This document shows, in pieces, positions 6,120 to 13,106 of a DNA stretch of 29,176 nucleotides. The stretch is from Christensenella sp. UBA1750 (GTDB lineage: Bacteria; Bacillota; Clostridia; Christensenellales; UBA1750). The stretch is taken from contig DCHO01000068.1 in assembly GCA_002315655.1 (NCBI GenBank), positions 1 through 29,176 of the forward strand, read 5' to 3'. Every line of letters begins with the position of its first letter. The stretch's first letter is position 1. Both the position numbers and the translations under genes were made by a program. The notes beneath the pieces were generated by a model. It searched no databases. It worked only from the letters and a program-made list of their open reading frames with translations, and was not told where the DNA came from.

Positions 6120-6148
6120 TTGCAATTTACAAAATACAGTGGTATTAT
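6120..6148 (+). promoter_or_regulatory. Sigma-A-type promoter of the frameshifted small gene
   Basis: TTGCAA (6120-6125), 17 bases, TATTAT (6143-6148), followed by AAAGGAGGG and the ATG at 6179. Confidence 0.6.
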
Positions 6149-6178
6149 TATGATATAAAGTAAAGGAGGGTTTTGTTC

Positions 6179-6306
6179 ATGGAAAAGAAGAGAGTAGTTC
6201 CTAAAAGTGGATTTTCTTGTACTGTTGCGGAGTTATCATTTATATTGTTTCCTACATCATAGTATGTGCCAAATATAAAGATAAAGAATCAAGAGGAACC
6301 AAATAA
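6179..6306 (+). pseudogene. Frameshifted small single-span membrane protein gene
   Basis: ATG 6179 has an excellent ribosome site (AAAGGAGGG) and a promoter, but its frame gives only 27 residues and stops at 6260-6262. The sequence starts MEKKRVVPK. If one extra A is assumed in the AAAA run at 6203-6206, the frame continues as KWIFLYCCGVIIYIVSYI, then IVCAKYKDKESRGTK and a stop at 6304-6306. This makes a 42-residue protein with one hydrophobic span and a charged C-terminal tail, the normal layout of a small membrane protein. The join is too neat to be chance. Either the gene is inactivated, or the assembly lost a base, or the ribosome slips here. It sits between inverted copies of a repeat. 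Function unknown. Confidence 0.6.
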
Positions 6307-6353
6307 CATTATTTATCACAAGGCGGCTGTTCTTTGTGAATGGCCGCTATTTC

Positions 6354-6418
6354 TGTGCTCTCCAAAAAATGTAAGGAGTTAAAATAGGGTGTCCGTCCCG
6401 TCCGGCGTCCGCCCGGTG
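6354..6418 (+). repeat. Direct repeat, first copy (77-base period)
   Basis: TGTGCTCTCC, an A run, ATGTAAGGAGTTAAAATAGG and a GC-rich end TCCGTCCCGTCCGG...CCCGG. The second copy at 6431 is almost identical. A third copy faces them at 6051-6107. Confidence 0.85.
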
Positions 6419-6430
6419 ATTGTTGCTTTT

Positions 6431-6496
6431 TGTGCTCTCCAAAAAAATGTAAGGAGTTAAAATAGGGTGTCCGTCCCGTCCGGCGTCCGCCCGGCG
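6431..6496 (+). repeat. Direct repeat, second copy
   Basis: Nearly identical to 6354-6418, with one more A in the A run and CCCGGCGAT instead of CCCGGTGAT. It ends 20 bases before the -35 of the first membrane-array operon. Confidence 0.85.
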
Positions 6497-6516
6497 ATTT
6501 TTGAGAACAATGGGGA

Positions 6517-6545
6517 TTGATTTGCGCCATCAACAGTGTTATACT
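6517..6545 (+). promoter_or_regulatory. Sigma-A promoter of membrane-protein array, first unit
   Basis: TTGATT (6517-6522), 17 bases, TATACT (6540-6545). The block from TGGGGATTGA at 6511 to ATGTTAAGGAGG at about 6557-6568 closely matches 8681-8736, which drives the second unit. Confidence 0.82.
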
Positions 6546-6576
6546 ATCTTCATCAATGTTAAGGAGGTTTGCCTCT

Positions 6577-7218
6577 GTGAAAAGGCTGTTCACCAGTGAC
6601 AGGTTTTTTGCCGTGTCCGTTGTGCTCTCTGTGCTGGGAATGCTGCTCTACACCGTTCGGATGTTCTGCCGCGTGGCGCAGACCGGGGAAACCGTGTTCC
6701 TCAATTTCGCGCTGAACTGTCTGGCTATCGCCCTGTGCGTACTTGGTGTGTATGTGACCTACAAAAAGCACTTAAAGAACGTGATGAAGCCGCTTGTGGG
6801 TGCGCTGCTCATGGCGCTTGTGCTGGATTCCTTCACCTACCTCTCCTGCGACCGCGCCTTTGACCGGGCGTTTGCCGCGGCGTACATCGTGCTGTCTGCC
6901 GCGCTGTTCGTCAATCACATGATCATCAACGGCTCGCGCCACCCCAGCCGCCGTGCGGTTTCGGGCAACATCGCCCTGTGCGTGCTCATTGCGCTGTACC
7001 AGGTCGTGTACCTGTGCGTCACCCTGCCGGGGATGCGGGGCAATCCCTTTGCGGTCATCGGCTTTGTCGCCTATGTCGTGGGCTATGTCTTCATGCTTGC
7101 CGCCGTCGTCTGCATCGAGACCCGGCTGGACGCCTACCGCCTCGACCGCGAGAAGGCCGGCTGGACGCCGGAAAACGGCTACCCCGAAAATTACGTTCAC
7201 GAATATGAAAAGAAATAA
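6577..7218 (+). CDS. Six-span membrane protein, array paralogue 1 (213 aa, GTG start)
   Basis: The frame opens at 6517, but alignment with the other seven paralogues and the ribosome site TTAAGGAGG (6559-6568) put the start at GTG 6577 (VKRLFTSDRFF versus MKKLFTNDKFF). I predict six hydrophobic segments and a charged cytoplasmic C-terminal tail. Family landmarks are YKKHLKNVMKPLVGALLM after span 2, LFVNHMIINGSRH after span 4, and ETRLDAYRLDREKAGWTPE then NGYPENYVHEYEKK at the end. It is the most diverged member: the usual SDHHS motif is GSRHPS. I recognise no known family. Membrane partner, receptor or immunity protein for the flanking exported peptides is inference from position only. Confidence 0.85.
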   Translation: MKRLFTSDRFFAVSVVLSVLGMLLYTVRMFCRVAQTGETVFLNFALNCLAIALCVLGVYVTYKKHLKNVMKPLVGALLMALVLDSFTYLSCDRAFDRAFAAAYIVLSAALFVNHMIINGSRHPSRRAVSGNIALCVLIALYQVVYLCVTLPGMRGNPFAVIGFVAYVVGYVFMLAAVVCIETRLDAYRLDREKAGWTPENGYPENYVHEYEKK

Positions 7219-7233
7219 AAGGAGATAAACAAC

Positions 7234-7857
7234 ATGAAAAAGTTATTTACGAACGATAAGTTCTTCCTCGCCGTGGTGCTGTGCGCGGTGATTTCCAGCT
7301 TGCTCTGCATCCTTCTCAACTCTTTCGCGGTGGGGTTTGATCTGACGTATTGCGGCTCTGTCCTAATTACCACTATCTGCATGGCCGTGCTGTATTCCAC
7401 CTACAAAAAGCACTCCAAAAACGTGATGAAGGGCATGATGGGCGCACTGCTCATGAACGTGCTGCTCAGTGCCATCAGCTCCGATTCCTTCAGCGGAGGG
7501 ATGGAAACGGTGATCTCCATCGTTGACCTCATCCTTGTTACGGCGCTGTTCGTCAACCACTTCATCATCAACTCCAATCACCATTCCAACAGCAAACACA
7601 TCACCATCAATCAGATCATCCTTATTATATTGGCCATTTTTGATGCTGTGCGCACGATCAACATGATGAAGATTTATCCCGGAATCCTTACCGGAATCCT
7701 CCTTGTGCTGGACATTATCGGCTATATTGGCATGGCCGCCGTTGTCGTCTGTGTGGAATCCCGCCTCGATGCCTACCGCCTCGACCGCGAGAAAGCGGGA
7801 TGGACGGAGGAAAAGGGCTATCCCGAGAATTACGTTCACCAGTACGAAAAGAAATAG
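7234..7857 (+). CDS. Six-span membrane protein, array paralogue 2 (207 aa)
   Basis: ATG 7234 follows AAAAGGAGATAAACAAC, 15 bases after the previous stop. The N terminus MKKLFTNDKFFLAVVLCAV, the loop YSTYKKHSKNVMKGMMGALL and NHFIINSNHHSNSKHITINQ are family hallmarks. It carries the long tail (VESRLDAYRLDREKAGWTEE then KGYPENYVHQYEKK). The spans between these blocks differ from those of its neighbours. A palindromic repeat follows its stop. Confidence 0.87.
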   Translation: MKKLFTNDKFFLAVVLCAVISSLLCILLNSFAVGFDLTYCGSVLITTICMAVLYSTYKKHSKNVMKGMMGALLMNVLLSAISSDSFSGGMETVISIVDLILVTALFVNHFIINSNHHSNSKHITINQIILIILAIFDAVRTINMMKIYPGILTGILLVLDIIGYIGMAAVVVCVESRLDAYRLDREKAGWTEEKGYPENYVHQYEKK

Positions 7858-7860
7858 CCG

Positions 7861-7952
7861 GAACAGGAACGGGGAGGGGCAACCCCTCCCCTACAAGACC
7901 CCCGGCGACCTGCAACCCGTGGGGGCGGGGTCTCCCCGCCCTGCACAAATAT
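7861..7952 (+). repeat. GC-rich double-palindrome repeat, copy 1 (REP/MITE-like)
   Basis: It has two hairpins: GGGGAGGGG with CCCCTCCCC, then GGGGCGGGG with CCCCGCCC, separated by CTGCAACCCGT. The same element, with the same order of hairpins, lies at 15233-15325. Both copies start right after a AAGAAATAG gene end and run up to the next gene's ribosome site. Confidence 0.85.
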
Positions 7953-7971
7953 ACAAAAGGAGATAAACAAC

Positions 7972-8592
7972 ATGAAAAAGTTATTCACAAACGACAAATT
8001 CTTCCTCGCCATGACCCTTTGCGCCGTGGTTGCCAGTGCGCTCAACGTCCTGCTTGGTTTATTCGTATGGGGGCTTGGCTTGGCAGATTGCTGTTCTGTC
8101 CTGATTTGCTTTGGCTGTGTGGTCGTGTTGTATTCGTCCTATAAAAAGCACAGCAAGAATGTGATGAAGGGCATGATGGGCGCGTTACTGATGAACCTGC
8201 TGCTGGGTTCAATAACCAATTTCTCCATATTCGGACAGGAGGAAACTGCGTTTTTAGTTAGCTCTCTCATCCTCAATGTCGTTCTGTTCGTCAATCATTT
8301 CATCATCAATTCCGACCATCACTCCAGCCCTTGCATGGTTAAGATGAATCAGATTATTGCCGGGTTGAATGTACTATTCTACATCATCTGGAACGCATTT
8401 AGCATTTGCTTTGAACCTTCTGCACTGAATGTAATTGCATCTGTTCTTAATGCGCTCGGAATGTGTGGGCTGGTCATCTCCATCGTGTGTGTGGAATCCC
8501 GCTTGGATGCCTATCGCCTCGACCGCGAAGCCGCCGGTTGGACGGAGGAAAAGGGCTATCCCGAGAATTACGTTCACCAGAAGGACAGGTAA
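7972..8592 (+). CDS. Six-span membrane protein, array paralogue 3 (206 aa)
   Basis: ATG 7972 follows AAAAGGAGATAAACAAC, the same ribosome-site block as paralogue 2 even though the palindromic repeat is inserted upstream. It has MKKLFTNDKFFLAMTLCAV, YSSYKKHSKNVMKGMMGALL and NHFIINSDHHSSPCMVKMNQ. The long tail is shortened at the very end (GYPENYVHQKDR instead of HQYEKK), probably by a local change before the stop. Last gene of the first unit; terminator at 8614. Confidence 0.87.
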   Translation: MKKLFTNDKFFLAMTLCAVVASALNVLLGLFVWGLGLADCCSVLICFGCVVVLYSSYKKHSKNVMKGMMGALLMNLLLGSITNFSIFGQEETAFLVSSLILNVVLFVNHFIINSDHHSSPCMVKMNQIIAGLNVLFYIIWNAFSICFEPSALNVIASVLNALGMCGLVISIVCVESRLDAYRLDREAAGWTEEKGYPENYVHQKDR

Positions 8593-8613
8593 AACCGTTG
8601 CATCCATCACAGG

Positions 8614-8641
8614 GCGGTTGCCGCTTGGCAGCCGCTTTTTG
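8614..8641 (+). terminator. Intrinsic terminator of the first membrane-array unit
   Basis: GCGGTTGCC pairs with GGCAGCCGC (one G-T pair) around GCTT, followed by TTTTT. Confidence 0.85.
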
Positions 8642-8686
8642 TGCGCGGAAAATGTGATTAGTTCGCCCCTGCGCCCGGAATGGGGA

Positions 8687-8715
8687 TTGAATTACCTGAA
8701 TAAAAATGGTATAAT
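8687..8715 (+). promoter_or_regulatory. Sigma-A promoter of the second membrane-array unit
   Basis: TTGAAT (8687-8692), 17 bases, TATAAT (8710-8715), then TTCTTCATAAATGTTAAGGAGG. It is a duplicate of the region at 6511-6568. Confidence 0.87.
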
Positions 8716-8744
8716 TTCTTCATAAATGTTAAGGAGGAACGGGA

Positions 8745-9257
8745 ATGCACGGCGAACTCATCATCCGCAGATACGAAGAGAAGGACTTGGACGGCATTTT
8801 TGAAATGATCGGCAAGGCCTTTACCACGCCCATTTTGGACAGGGTCTATGAGGACGAGGTGAAAACCTACTGGCTGGGTGAATATTCCAAGGAATACATT
8901 GCCCACTGCGCGGCGGAAAACCGCCTCTATGTGGCGGAGCTGGACGGGAAAATCGTGGCCTCCGGCGCGGTCGGCATCTATGTGGAGGAGCCGGACAAGG
9001 CCTATATCTCCGCCGTTTTCACCGACCCGACCGTGCAGGGCAAGGGGCTTGGCTCCCGCATGATGCAGACGCTGGAGCAGGACGAATTTACCCAGCGGTT
9101 CGACACGGTGTATATCACCGCCGCCCTCTCCGCCGCCCGCTTCTACCAGAAGCTCGGCTACACCTTCAAGTTCGACGTGCCGGTCATCATCCTGGACGGC
9201 ATCCTCGATGTGGTCTATATGGAAAAGCCCGTGTCCCATGCGGGCGAAAAAATGTAG
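8745..9257 (+). CDS. GNAT-family N-acetyltransferase (170 aa)
   Basis: ATG 8745 follows AAGGAGGAACGGGA. The protein fits the GNAT fold: an N-terminal IIRRYEEKDLDGIFEMIGKA, an acceptor-side block RLYVAELDGKIVASGAVGIY, the acetyl-CoA loop DPTVQGKGLGSRMMQTLEQ (Q-x-x-G-x-G signature, about residues 95-105), and the late helix AARFYQKLGYTF. It transfers an acetyl group from acetyl-CoA to an amine, substrate unknown. It is the first gene of the second membrane-protein unit, 12 bases ahead of paralogue 4. Acetylation of an exported peptide or of a toxin is possible but only inferred from the position. Confidence 0.88.
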   Translation: MHGELIIRRYEEKDLDGIFEMIGKAFTTPILDRVYEDEVKTYWLGEYSKEYIAHCAAENRLYVAELDGKIVASGAVGIYVEEPDKAYISAVFTDPTVQGKGLGSRMMQTLEQDEFTQRFDTVYITAALSAARFYQKLGYTFKFDVPVIILDGILDVVYMEKPVSHAGEKM

Positions 9258-9269
9258 GAGGGAAAATCC

Positions 9270-9845
9270 ATGAAAAAAATCTTTACGAATGACAAGTTCT
9301 TCCTCGCTATGGTGCTCTGCGCTGTGCTGGGCGAACTGATCTTCTTAGGGTTTCAGGTTTTTGTGCATCCGGAATATGTTATCAGCTATCTTTCCCTGCT
9401 GATTCGTATCGGGTGCGTTGCCGTGCTGTATTCCTCCTATCGGAAACATTCCAAGAACGTGATGAAGGGCATGATGGGGGCACTGCTCATGGCACAGCTG
9501 CTCACTTCGCTTTCGTATCTGTCCTCCGGCGATGCAGTCGGGCGCGCGCTTGTGTATGTCGTGCTGAATGCCGCGCTGTTCGTTGTCCACTTCATCATTA
9601 ACTCTGACCACCATTCCAGCCCTGCGCTTATCCGGGTGAATCAGGTGCTTTTCCTCCTGATGGCGATTCTCAACACCGTAACCGAGGTGGTGGACATTTC
9701 CCGAATTGGCAGCTTTACCGCCGCCATCCCGCTTATAGCGGACATTTTCGGCTTCATTGGGATGATGGCCGCTGTGGTCTGCGTGGAATCCCGCTTAGAC
9801 GCTTACCGCATCGAGCGCGAAGCCAAAGGTTATGTAGCTAAATAA
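9270..9845 (+). CDS. Six-span membrane protein, array paralogue 4, short tail (191 aa)
   Basis: ATG 9270 follows GTAGGAGGGAAAATCC. Landmarks are MKKIFTNDKFFLAMVLCAVL, YSSYRKHSKNVMKGMMGALL and VVHFIINSDHHSSPALIRVN. Unlike paralogues 1-3 it ends VESRLDAYRIEREAKGYVAK, a tail about 15 residues shorter. Paralogues 5 and 6 share this tail, which marks a subgroup of the array. Confidence 0.87.
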   Translation: MKKIFTNDKFFLAMVLCAVLGELIFLGFQVFVHPEYVISYLSLLIRIGCVAVLYSSYRKHSKNVMKGMMGALLMAQLLTSLSYLSSGDAVGRALVYVVLNAALFVVHFIINSDHHSSPALIRVNQVLFLLMAILNTVTEVVDISRIGSFTAAIPLIADIFGFIGMMAAVVCVESRLDAYRIEREAKGYVAK

Positions 9846-9866
9846 ATCATAAAGGAGATAAACAAA

Positions 9867-10457
9867 ATGAAAAAGGTTTTTACGAATGACAAATTCTTCC
9901 TCGCTATGGTATTATTTGCCGTCCTTGGCAATCTTATCTACTTTGCCTCTGTGGTTCTCTACTACATGGGCGGTTCCTTCATGCTCGCACAGCTTCCTCT
10001 GCTGATTGAAGCCCTGTGTGCACTGTTCCTGTATTCTTCCTACAAGAAGCACAGCAAGAACGTGATGAAAGGTCTCATGGGTGCAATGCTCATGGGTCAG
10101 CTTCTGTATGCCATCTCCAACCTTTCTGTCCTGTCTGTTCCGGGTGACAGCATCGTTGTTCCCATTTATGCGGTGCTTTCCGCCGCGCTGTTCGTCAATC
10201 ACTTCATCATCAACTCCGACCATCATTCCAGCCCTTCCATGATACGCCTCAATCAGATCATTGTGTGCTTGTTGGCACTGGATGCGGCGGTATGGAATTT
10301 GCTGTGGCTTGTTGCAGAACCCAGCGCATTGAACGTCATTTGCGTTCTTGGGTTCTTCTTCGGCTTGATCGGTGTCAGTGCCGTGGTTGTCTGCGTGGAA
10401 AGTCGCTTAGACGCCTACCGCATCGAGCGCGAAGCCAAAGGTTATGTGGCTAAATAA
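9867..10457 (+). CDS. Six-span membrane protein, array paralogue 5, short tail (196 aa)
   Basis: ATG 9867 follows AAAGGAGATAAACAAA. The segment from the end of paralogue 4 through the start of this gene (about 9818-9909) recurs almost unchanged around 10429-10520 and 11040-11130. The gene ends were therefore copied or kept identical while the middle diverged. It has YSSYKKHSKNVMKGLMGAML, NHFIINSDHHSSPSMIRLNQ and the short tail IEREAKGYVAK. Confidence 0.87.
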   Translation: MKKVFTNDKFFLAMVLFAVLGNLIYFASVVLYYMGGSFMLAQLPLLIEALCALFLYSSYKKHSKNVMKGLMGAMLMGQLLYAISNLSVLSVPGDSIVVPIYAVLSAALFVNHFIINSDHHSSPSMIRLNQIIVCLLALDAAVWNLLWLVAEPSALNVICVLGFFFGLIGVSAVVVCVESRLDAYRIEREAKGYVAK

Positions 10458-10478
10458 ATCATAAAGGAGATAAACAAA

Positions 10479-11066
10479 ATGAAAAAGGTTTTTACGAATG
10501 ACAGGTTCTTCCTCGCTGTGACCCTTTGCGCCGTGATCGGCTGCGCGGCATACCTGCTCTCGCTTCTGTCCCTGTCCTTAACTGACTATTTCGTCACGCA
10601 GATTCCGACTCTCATCCGCGCCCTGTGCGTCATTTTCCTGTACTCGTCCTACAAAAAACACAGCAAAAATGTGATGAAGGGTCTCATGGGCGCACTGCTC
10701 ATGGTGCAGCTCATCACGGCAATTTCCACTCTGTCCGCGCTCTATCAGCCCGGAGAAGGCATCTTCGCGGGCATCTACCTTGCAGTGTCGCTGCTGCTGT
10801 TCATCAATCACTTCATCATTAACTCCGACCATCACTCCAAGCCCGGTATGATTAAGCTTAACCAATACCTCTGCGTGGCTTATCTGCTGGACATTGTTGC
10901 GTGGAACATCCTTTGGATTGTCGCAGACCAGAGTGTACTGAATATCATCTGCTGCTTTTTCGATGTGATCTACATCGTCGGCATGGCTTCTTCCATTGTC
11001 TGCGTGGAATCGAGACTGGACGCCTACCGCATCGAGCGCGAAGCCAAAGGTTATGTGGCTAAATAA
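10479..11066 (+). CDS. Six-span membrane protein, array paralogue 6, short tail (195 aa)
   Basis: ATG 10479 lies 612 bases after the previous start, in the same ribosome-site block. It has MKKVFTNDRFFLAVTLCAV, YSSYKKHSKNVMKGLMGALL, NHFIINSDHHSKPGMIKLNQ and ends IEREAKGYVAK. Span 1, span 5 and the outside loops have little in common with paralogue 5 despite near-identical flanks. Confidence 0.87.
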   Translation: MKKVFTNDRFFLAVTLCAVIGCAAYLLSLLSLSLTDYFVTQIPTLIRALCVIFLYSSYKKHSKNVMKGLMGALLMVQLITAISTLSALYQPGEGIFAGIYLAVSLLLFINHFIINSDHHSKPGMIKLNQYLCVAYLLDIVAWNILWIVADQSVLNIICCFFDVIYIVGMASSIVCVESRLDAYRIEREAKGYVAK

Positions 11067-11087
11067 ATCATAAAGGAGATAAACAAA

Positions 11088-11714
11088 GTGAAAAAGGTTT
11101 TTACGAATGACAAGTTCTTCCTCGCCGTCACCGTGATCGGCTTTGCCGGAATCGTGTGCAGCTCCATTCTCGGCTTCGTTTTATACCCCGCAATGTTCAA
11201 CGGCTGGATCCTGAACATCGCCCTCGCCCTCTGCCACCTGTTCCTGTACTCTTCCTACAAAAAGCACTCCAAGAACGTGATGAAGGGCTTGATGGGAGCT
11301 TCTTTGTTCGGCGCGATGATCTTCACGGTGGATTCGTTCCAGTGGAATGTGAGCGTTCTGGACGATGTCTGCTCCATCCTCACCGTACTGATGGCTGTCG
11401 GCCTTTTCGTCACGCACTTCTTCATCAATTCCAACCACCACTCCAAGCCCGGCCTGATTCGGTTCAATCAGGTGCTCATCCTGCTCCTTGCGGTTGTCAA
11501 TGTCGTGTGGAATGTGGATTGGCTCATCGTCTATGACAGCCTGCCGGTCAGACTGTTCTGCCTCGTGCTGATGATCGGCTGGCCTTGCGCCATGGCCACC
11601 ACCGTCTGCATCGAATCCCGCTTGGACGCCTACCGCTTAGACCGCGAGGCCGCCGGCTGGACGGAGGAGAAGGGCTACCCGGAAAATTACGTTCACGAAT
11701 ACGAGAAGAAATAA
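11088..11714 (+). CDS. Six-span membrane protein, array paralogue 7, long tail (208 aa, GTG start)
   Basis: The start is GTG 11088 in the block AAAGGAGATAAACAAA. It keeps KKVFTNDKFFLAVTVIGFAG, YSSYKKHSKNVMKGLMGASL and THFFINSNHHSKPGLIRFNQ. Its tail is the long type (IESRLDAYRLDREAAGWTEE then KGYPENYVHEYEKK), although its 5' junction is of the paralogue 5/6 type. This looks like a recombination product between subgroups. Confidence 0.87.
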   Translation: MKKVFTNDKFFLAVTVIGFAGIVCSSILGFVLYPAMFNGWILNIALALCHLFLYSSYKKHSKNVMKGLMGASLFGAMIFTVDSFQWNVSVLDDVCSILTVLMAVGLFVTHFFINSNHHSKPGLIRFNQVLILLLAVVNVVWNVDWLIVYDSLPVRLFCLVLMIGWPCAMATTVCIESRLDAYRLDREAAGWTEEKGYPENYVHEYEKK

Positions 11715-11729
11715 CAGGAGGGAATCAAC

Positions 11730-12371
11730 ATGAAAAAAATCTTCACGAATGACAAGTTCTTTTTGGCAATGGTGCTGTGTGCCGTGATTGGAAATGCTGC
11801 TTTTATTGTTCTCTCGAAAGTGCTTTACAATGCTTCAATTATTTCCAAGCTACAGTTGATTCTGTATGTTTTGTGTGCGATAGGCTTGTACATCTCTTAC
11901 ACCCGTCACAGTAAAAATGTTATGAAGGGCATGATGGGAGCATTGCTTATGGCACAGCTTTCAACTGCAACTGGTCTGCTTTCCAAAATATCGTTCCCCA
12001 TTGAGAAAATAACGATCTCCTTGTGTGCCGTCTTTTCTTATGCCGTTTTTTCTTTAATTCTGCTTGTCAACCATTATATTATCAATTCGGATCACCATTC
12101 CAACTCTGCTATGGTTCGCGTAAATCAGATAATTTTAATTCTGCTTGTAATCAACCAGGTAATTTGGTCGGCATATTTTGTAATTTCCGAATTTTCAGTG
12201 CTGGTATTGATTAATGGTCTTTGCAATGTCCTTGGCTATGTTGGTCTGTCATCCATTGTCGTCTGCGTGGAATCTCGCCTCGACGCTTACCGCTTAGACC
12301 GCGAGGCCGCCGGCTGGACGGAGGAGAAGGGCTATCCCGAAAATTACGTTCACCAGTACGAGAAGAAATAA
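11730..12371 (+). CDS. Six-span membrane protein, array paralogue 8, long tail (213 aa)
   Basis: ATG 11730 follows ACAGGAGGGAATCAAC. It has MKKIFTNDKFFLAMVLCAVI, YISYTRHSKNVMKGMMGALL, NHYIINSDHHSNSAMVRVNQ and the long tail ending NYVHQYEKK. The middle of the gene is visibly richer in A and T than its neighbours, while its two ends match the array. This suggests a diverged or imported centre between conserved ends. Last gene of the unit; terminator at 12391. Confidence 0.87.
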   Translation: MKKIFTNDKFFLAMVLCAVIGNAAFIVLSKVLYNASIISKLQLILYVLCAIGLYISYTRHSKNVMKGMMGALLMAQLSTATGLLSKISFPIEKITISLCAVFSYAVFSLILLVNHYIINSDHHSNSAMVRVNQIILILLVINQVIWSAYFVISEFSVLVLINGLCNVLGYVGLSSIVVCVESRLDAYRLDREAAGWTEEKGYPENYVHQYEKK

Positions 12372-12390
12372 TACATATAAAACCATAAAT

Positions 12391-12425
12391 AAAGAGCGGT
12401 GCGTTTCTGCATCGCTCTTTTGTTG
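12391..12425. terminator. Bidirectional terminator between membrane array and peptide pair
   Basis: AAAGAGCGGTGC pairs with GCATCGCTCTTT around a short loop, with T-rich DNA on the plus side and an A run on the other. It can end both the plus-strand array and the minus-strand peptide genes. The stem core is the same GAGCGG type as in the peptide region. Confidence 0.85.
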
Positions 12426-12441
12426 TTTTTCGCTGTTTGGT

Positions 12442-12747
12442 TCAGACTGCGGTTGTGCCGCCGAGCTCTGTGGTCAGGGGTCCATAGACCGTGGAGATGC
12501 TCCCGCTCTTAAGCATCTTGATCCAGTAAAGGATTTTGTGCTTTGTCGCGCTTTGTCCATAGGTCTGGCTGATGTGGTTCAGCAATGCCTCCAGTGCCGC
12601 CGCCTGTGTGGTGTACTCGCCGGTGCTCCAATCGGAGTCAGCGGTGCTGGTTTCCTCCTTGCAGAAGCCGGTGAAGGAAGCATTAAGGAAGTCGCCGCCG
12701 GAAACGCCTTCCAGCTCGGTGGGGTTCAGTTCGGTTCTGTCTGCCAT
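12442..12747 (-). CDS. Gly-Gly-leader protein with ~80-residue core, YGPL subgroup (101 aa)
   Basis: ATG 12747 follows AAAGGAGCAAGCGC. The leader is MADRTELNPTELEGVSGG. The 83-residue core pairs with that of the upstream gene (12760-13056). Both have an SFTGF or SYTGY opening, a W-x-(T/K)-(G/S)-x-x-Y-T block, an Ala/Leu-rich helix, a strand ILYWI or IVYWV, and STVYGPL / CTAYGPF near the end. One cysteine. It lies next to the membrane array, convergent with it. Confidence 0.86.
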   Translation of the reverse strand: MADRTELNPTELEGVSGGDFLNASFTGFCKEETSTADSDWSTGEYTTQAAALEALLNHISQTYGQSATKHKILYWIKMLKSGSISTVYGPLTTELGGTTAV

Positions 12748-12759
12748 GCGCTTGCTCCT

Positions 12760-13056
12760 TTATATTACGTTTGTTGCGTAGGAGAATGGTCCATACGCGG
12801 TGCAGATGAAGGTTGCAGCGCCCTCATACTGATCGACCCAGTAGACGATCTCATCATTGGGATACTGTGATTTCAGGGTCGCTGCGATTCCAAACGCCGC
12901 GGCTATGGCATCCTGCAGATTAGTATAGTCTACGGTGCTTTTTTCCCAGCTGTCGGTGGTCGCCCGCTTGGCATAGCCGGTGTAGCTGAAGCCGTAGCTA
13001 TAGCCGCCTGAAACGCCTTCCAGATCCTTGGGGTCAAGTTTATTTCTTTCTGCCAT
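12760..13056 (-). CDS. Gly-Gly-leader protein with ~80-residue core, YGPF subgroup (98 aa)
   Basis: ATG 13056 follows CGGAGGAACAAATC. The leader MAERNKLDPKDLEGVSGG ends in the same LEGVSGG as the downstream gene. The 80-residue core (YSYGFSYTGYAKRATTD...) has a DAIAAAFGIAATLKSQY helix, an EIVYWVDQY strand and CTAYGPFSY. First gene of a two-gene unit behind promoter copy 6. It shows that the peptide family and its promoter exist on both sides of the membrane array. Confidence 0.86.
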   Translation of the reverse strand: MAERNKLDPKDLEGVSGGYSYGFSYTGYAKRATTDSWEKSTVDYTNLQDAIAAAFGIAATLKSQYPNDEIVYWVDQYEGAATFICTAYGPFSYATNVI

Positions 13057-13106
13057 GATTTGTTCCTCCGTGTCCGGGGCTTCTCTCCCGTGTTGCTTTA
13101 CACCCT

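Noticed and set aside
6354..6496. CRISPR array
   Set aside because: Only two direct copies with a long repeat (about 65 bases) and a 12-base spacer, plus an inverted copy; no cas genes.
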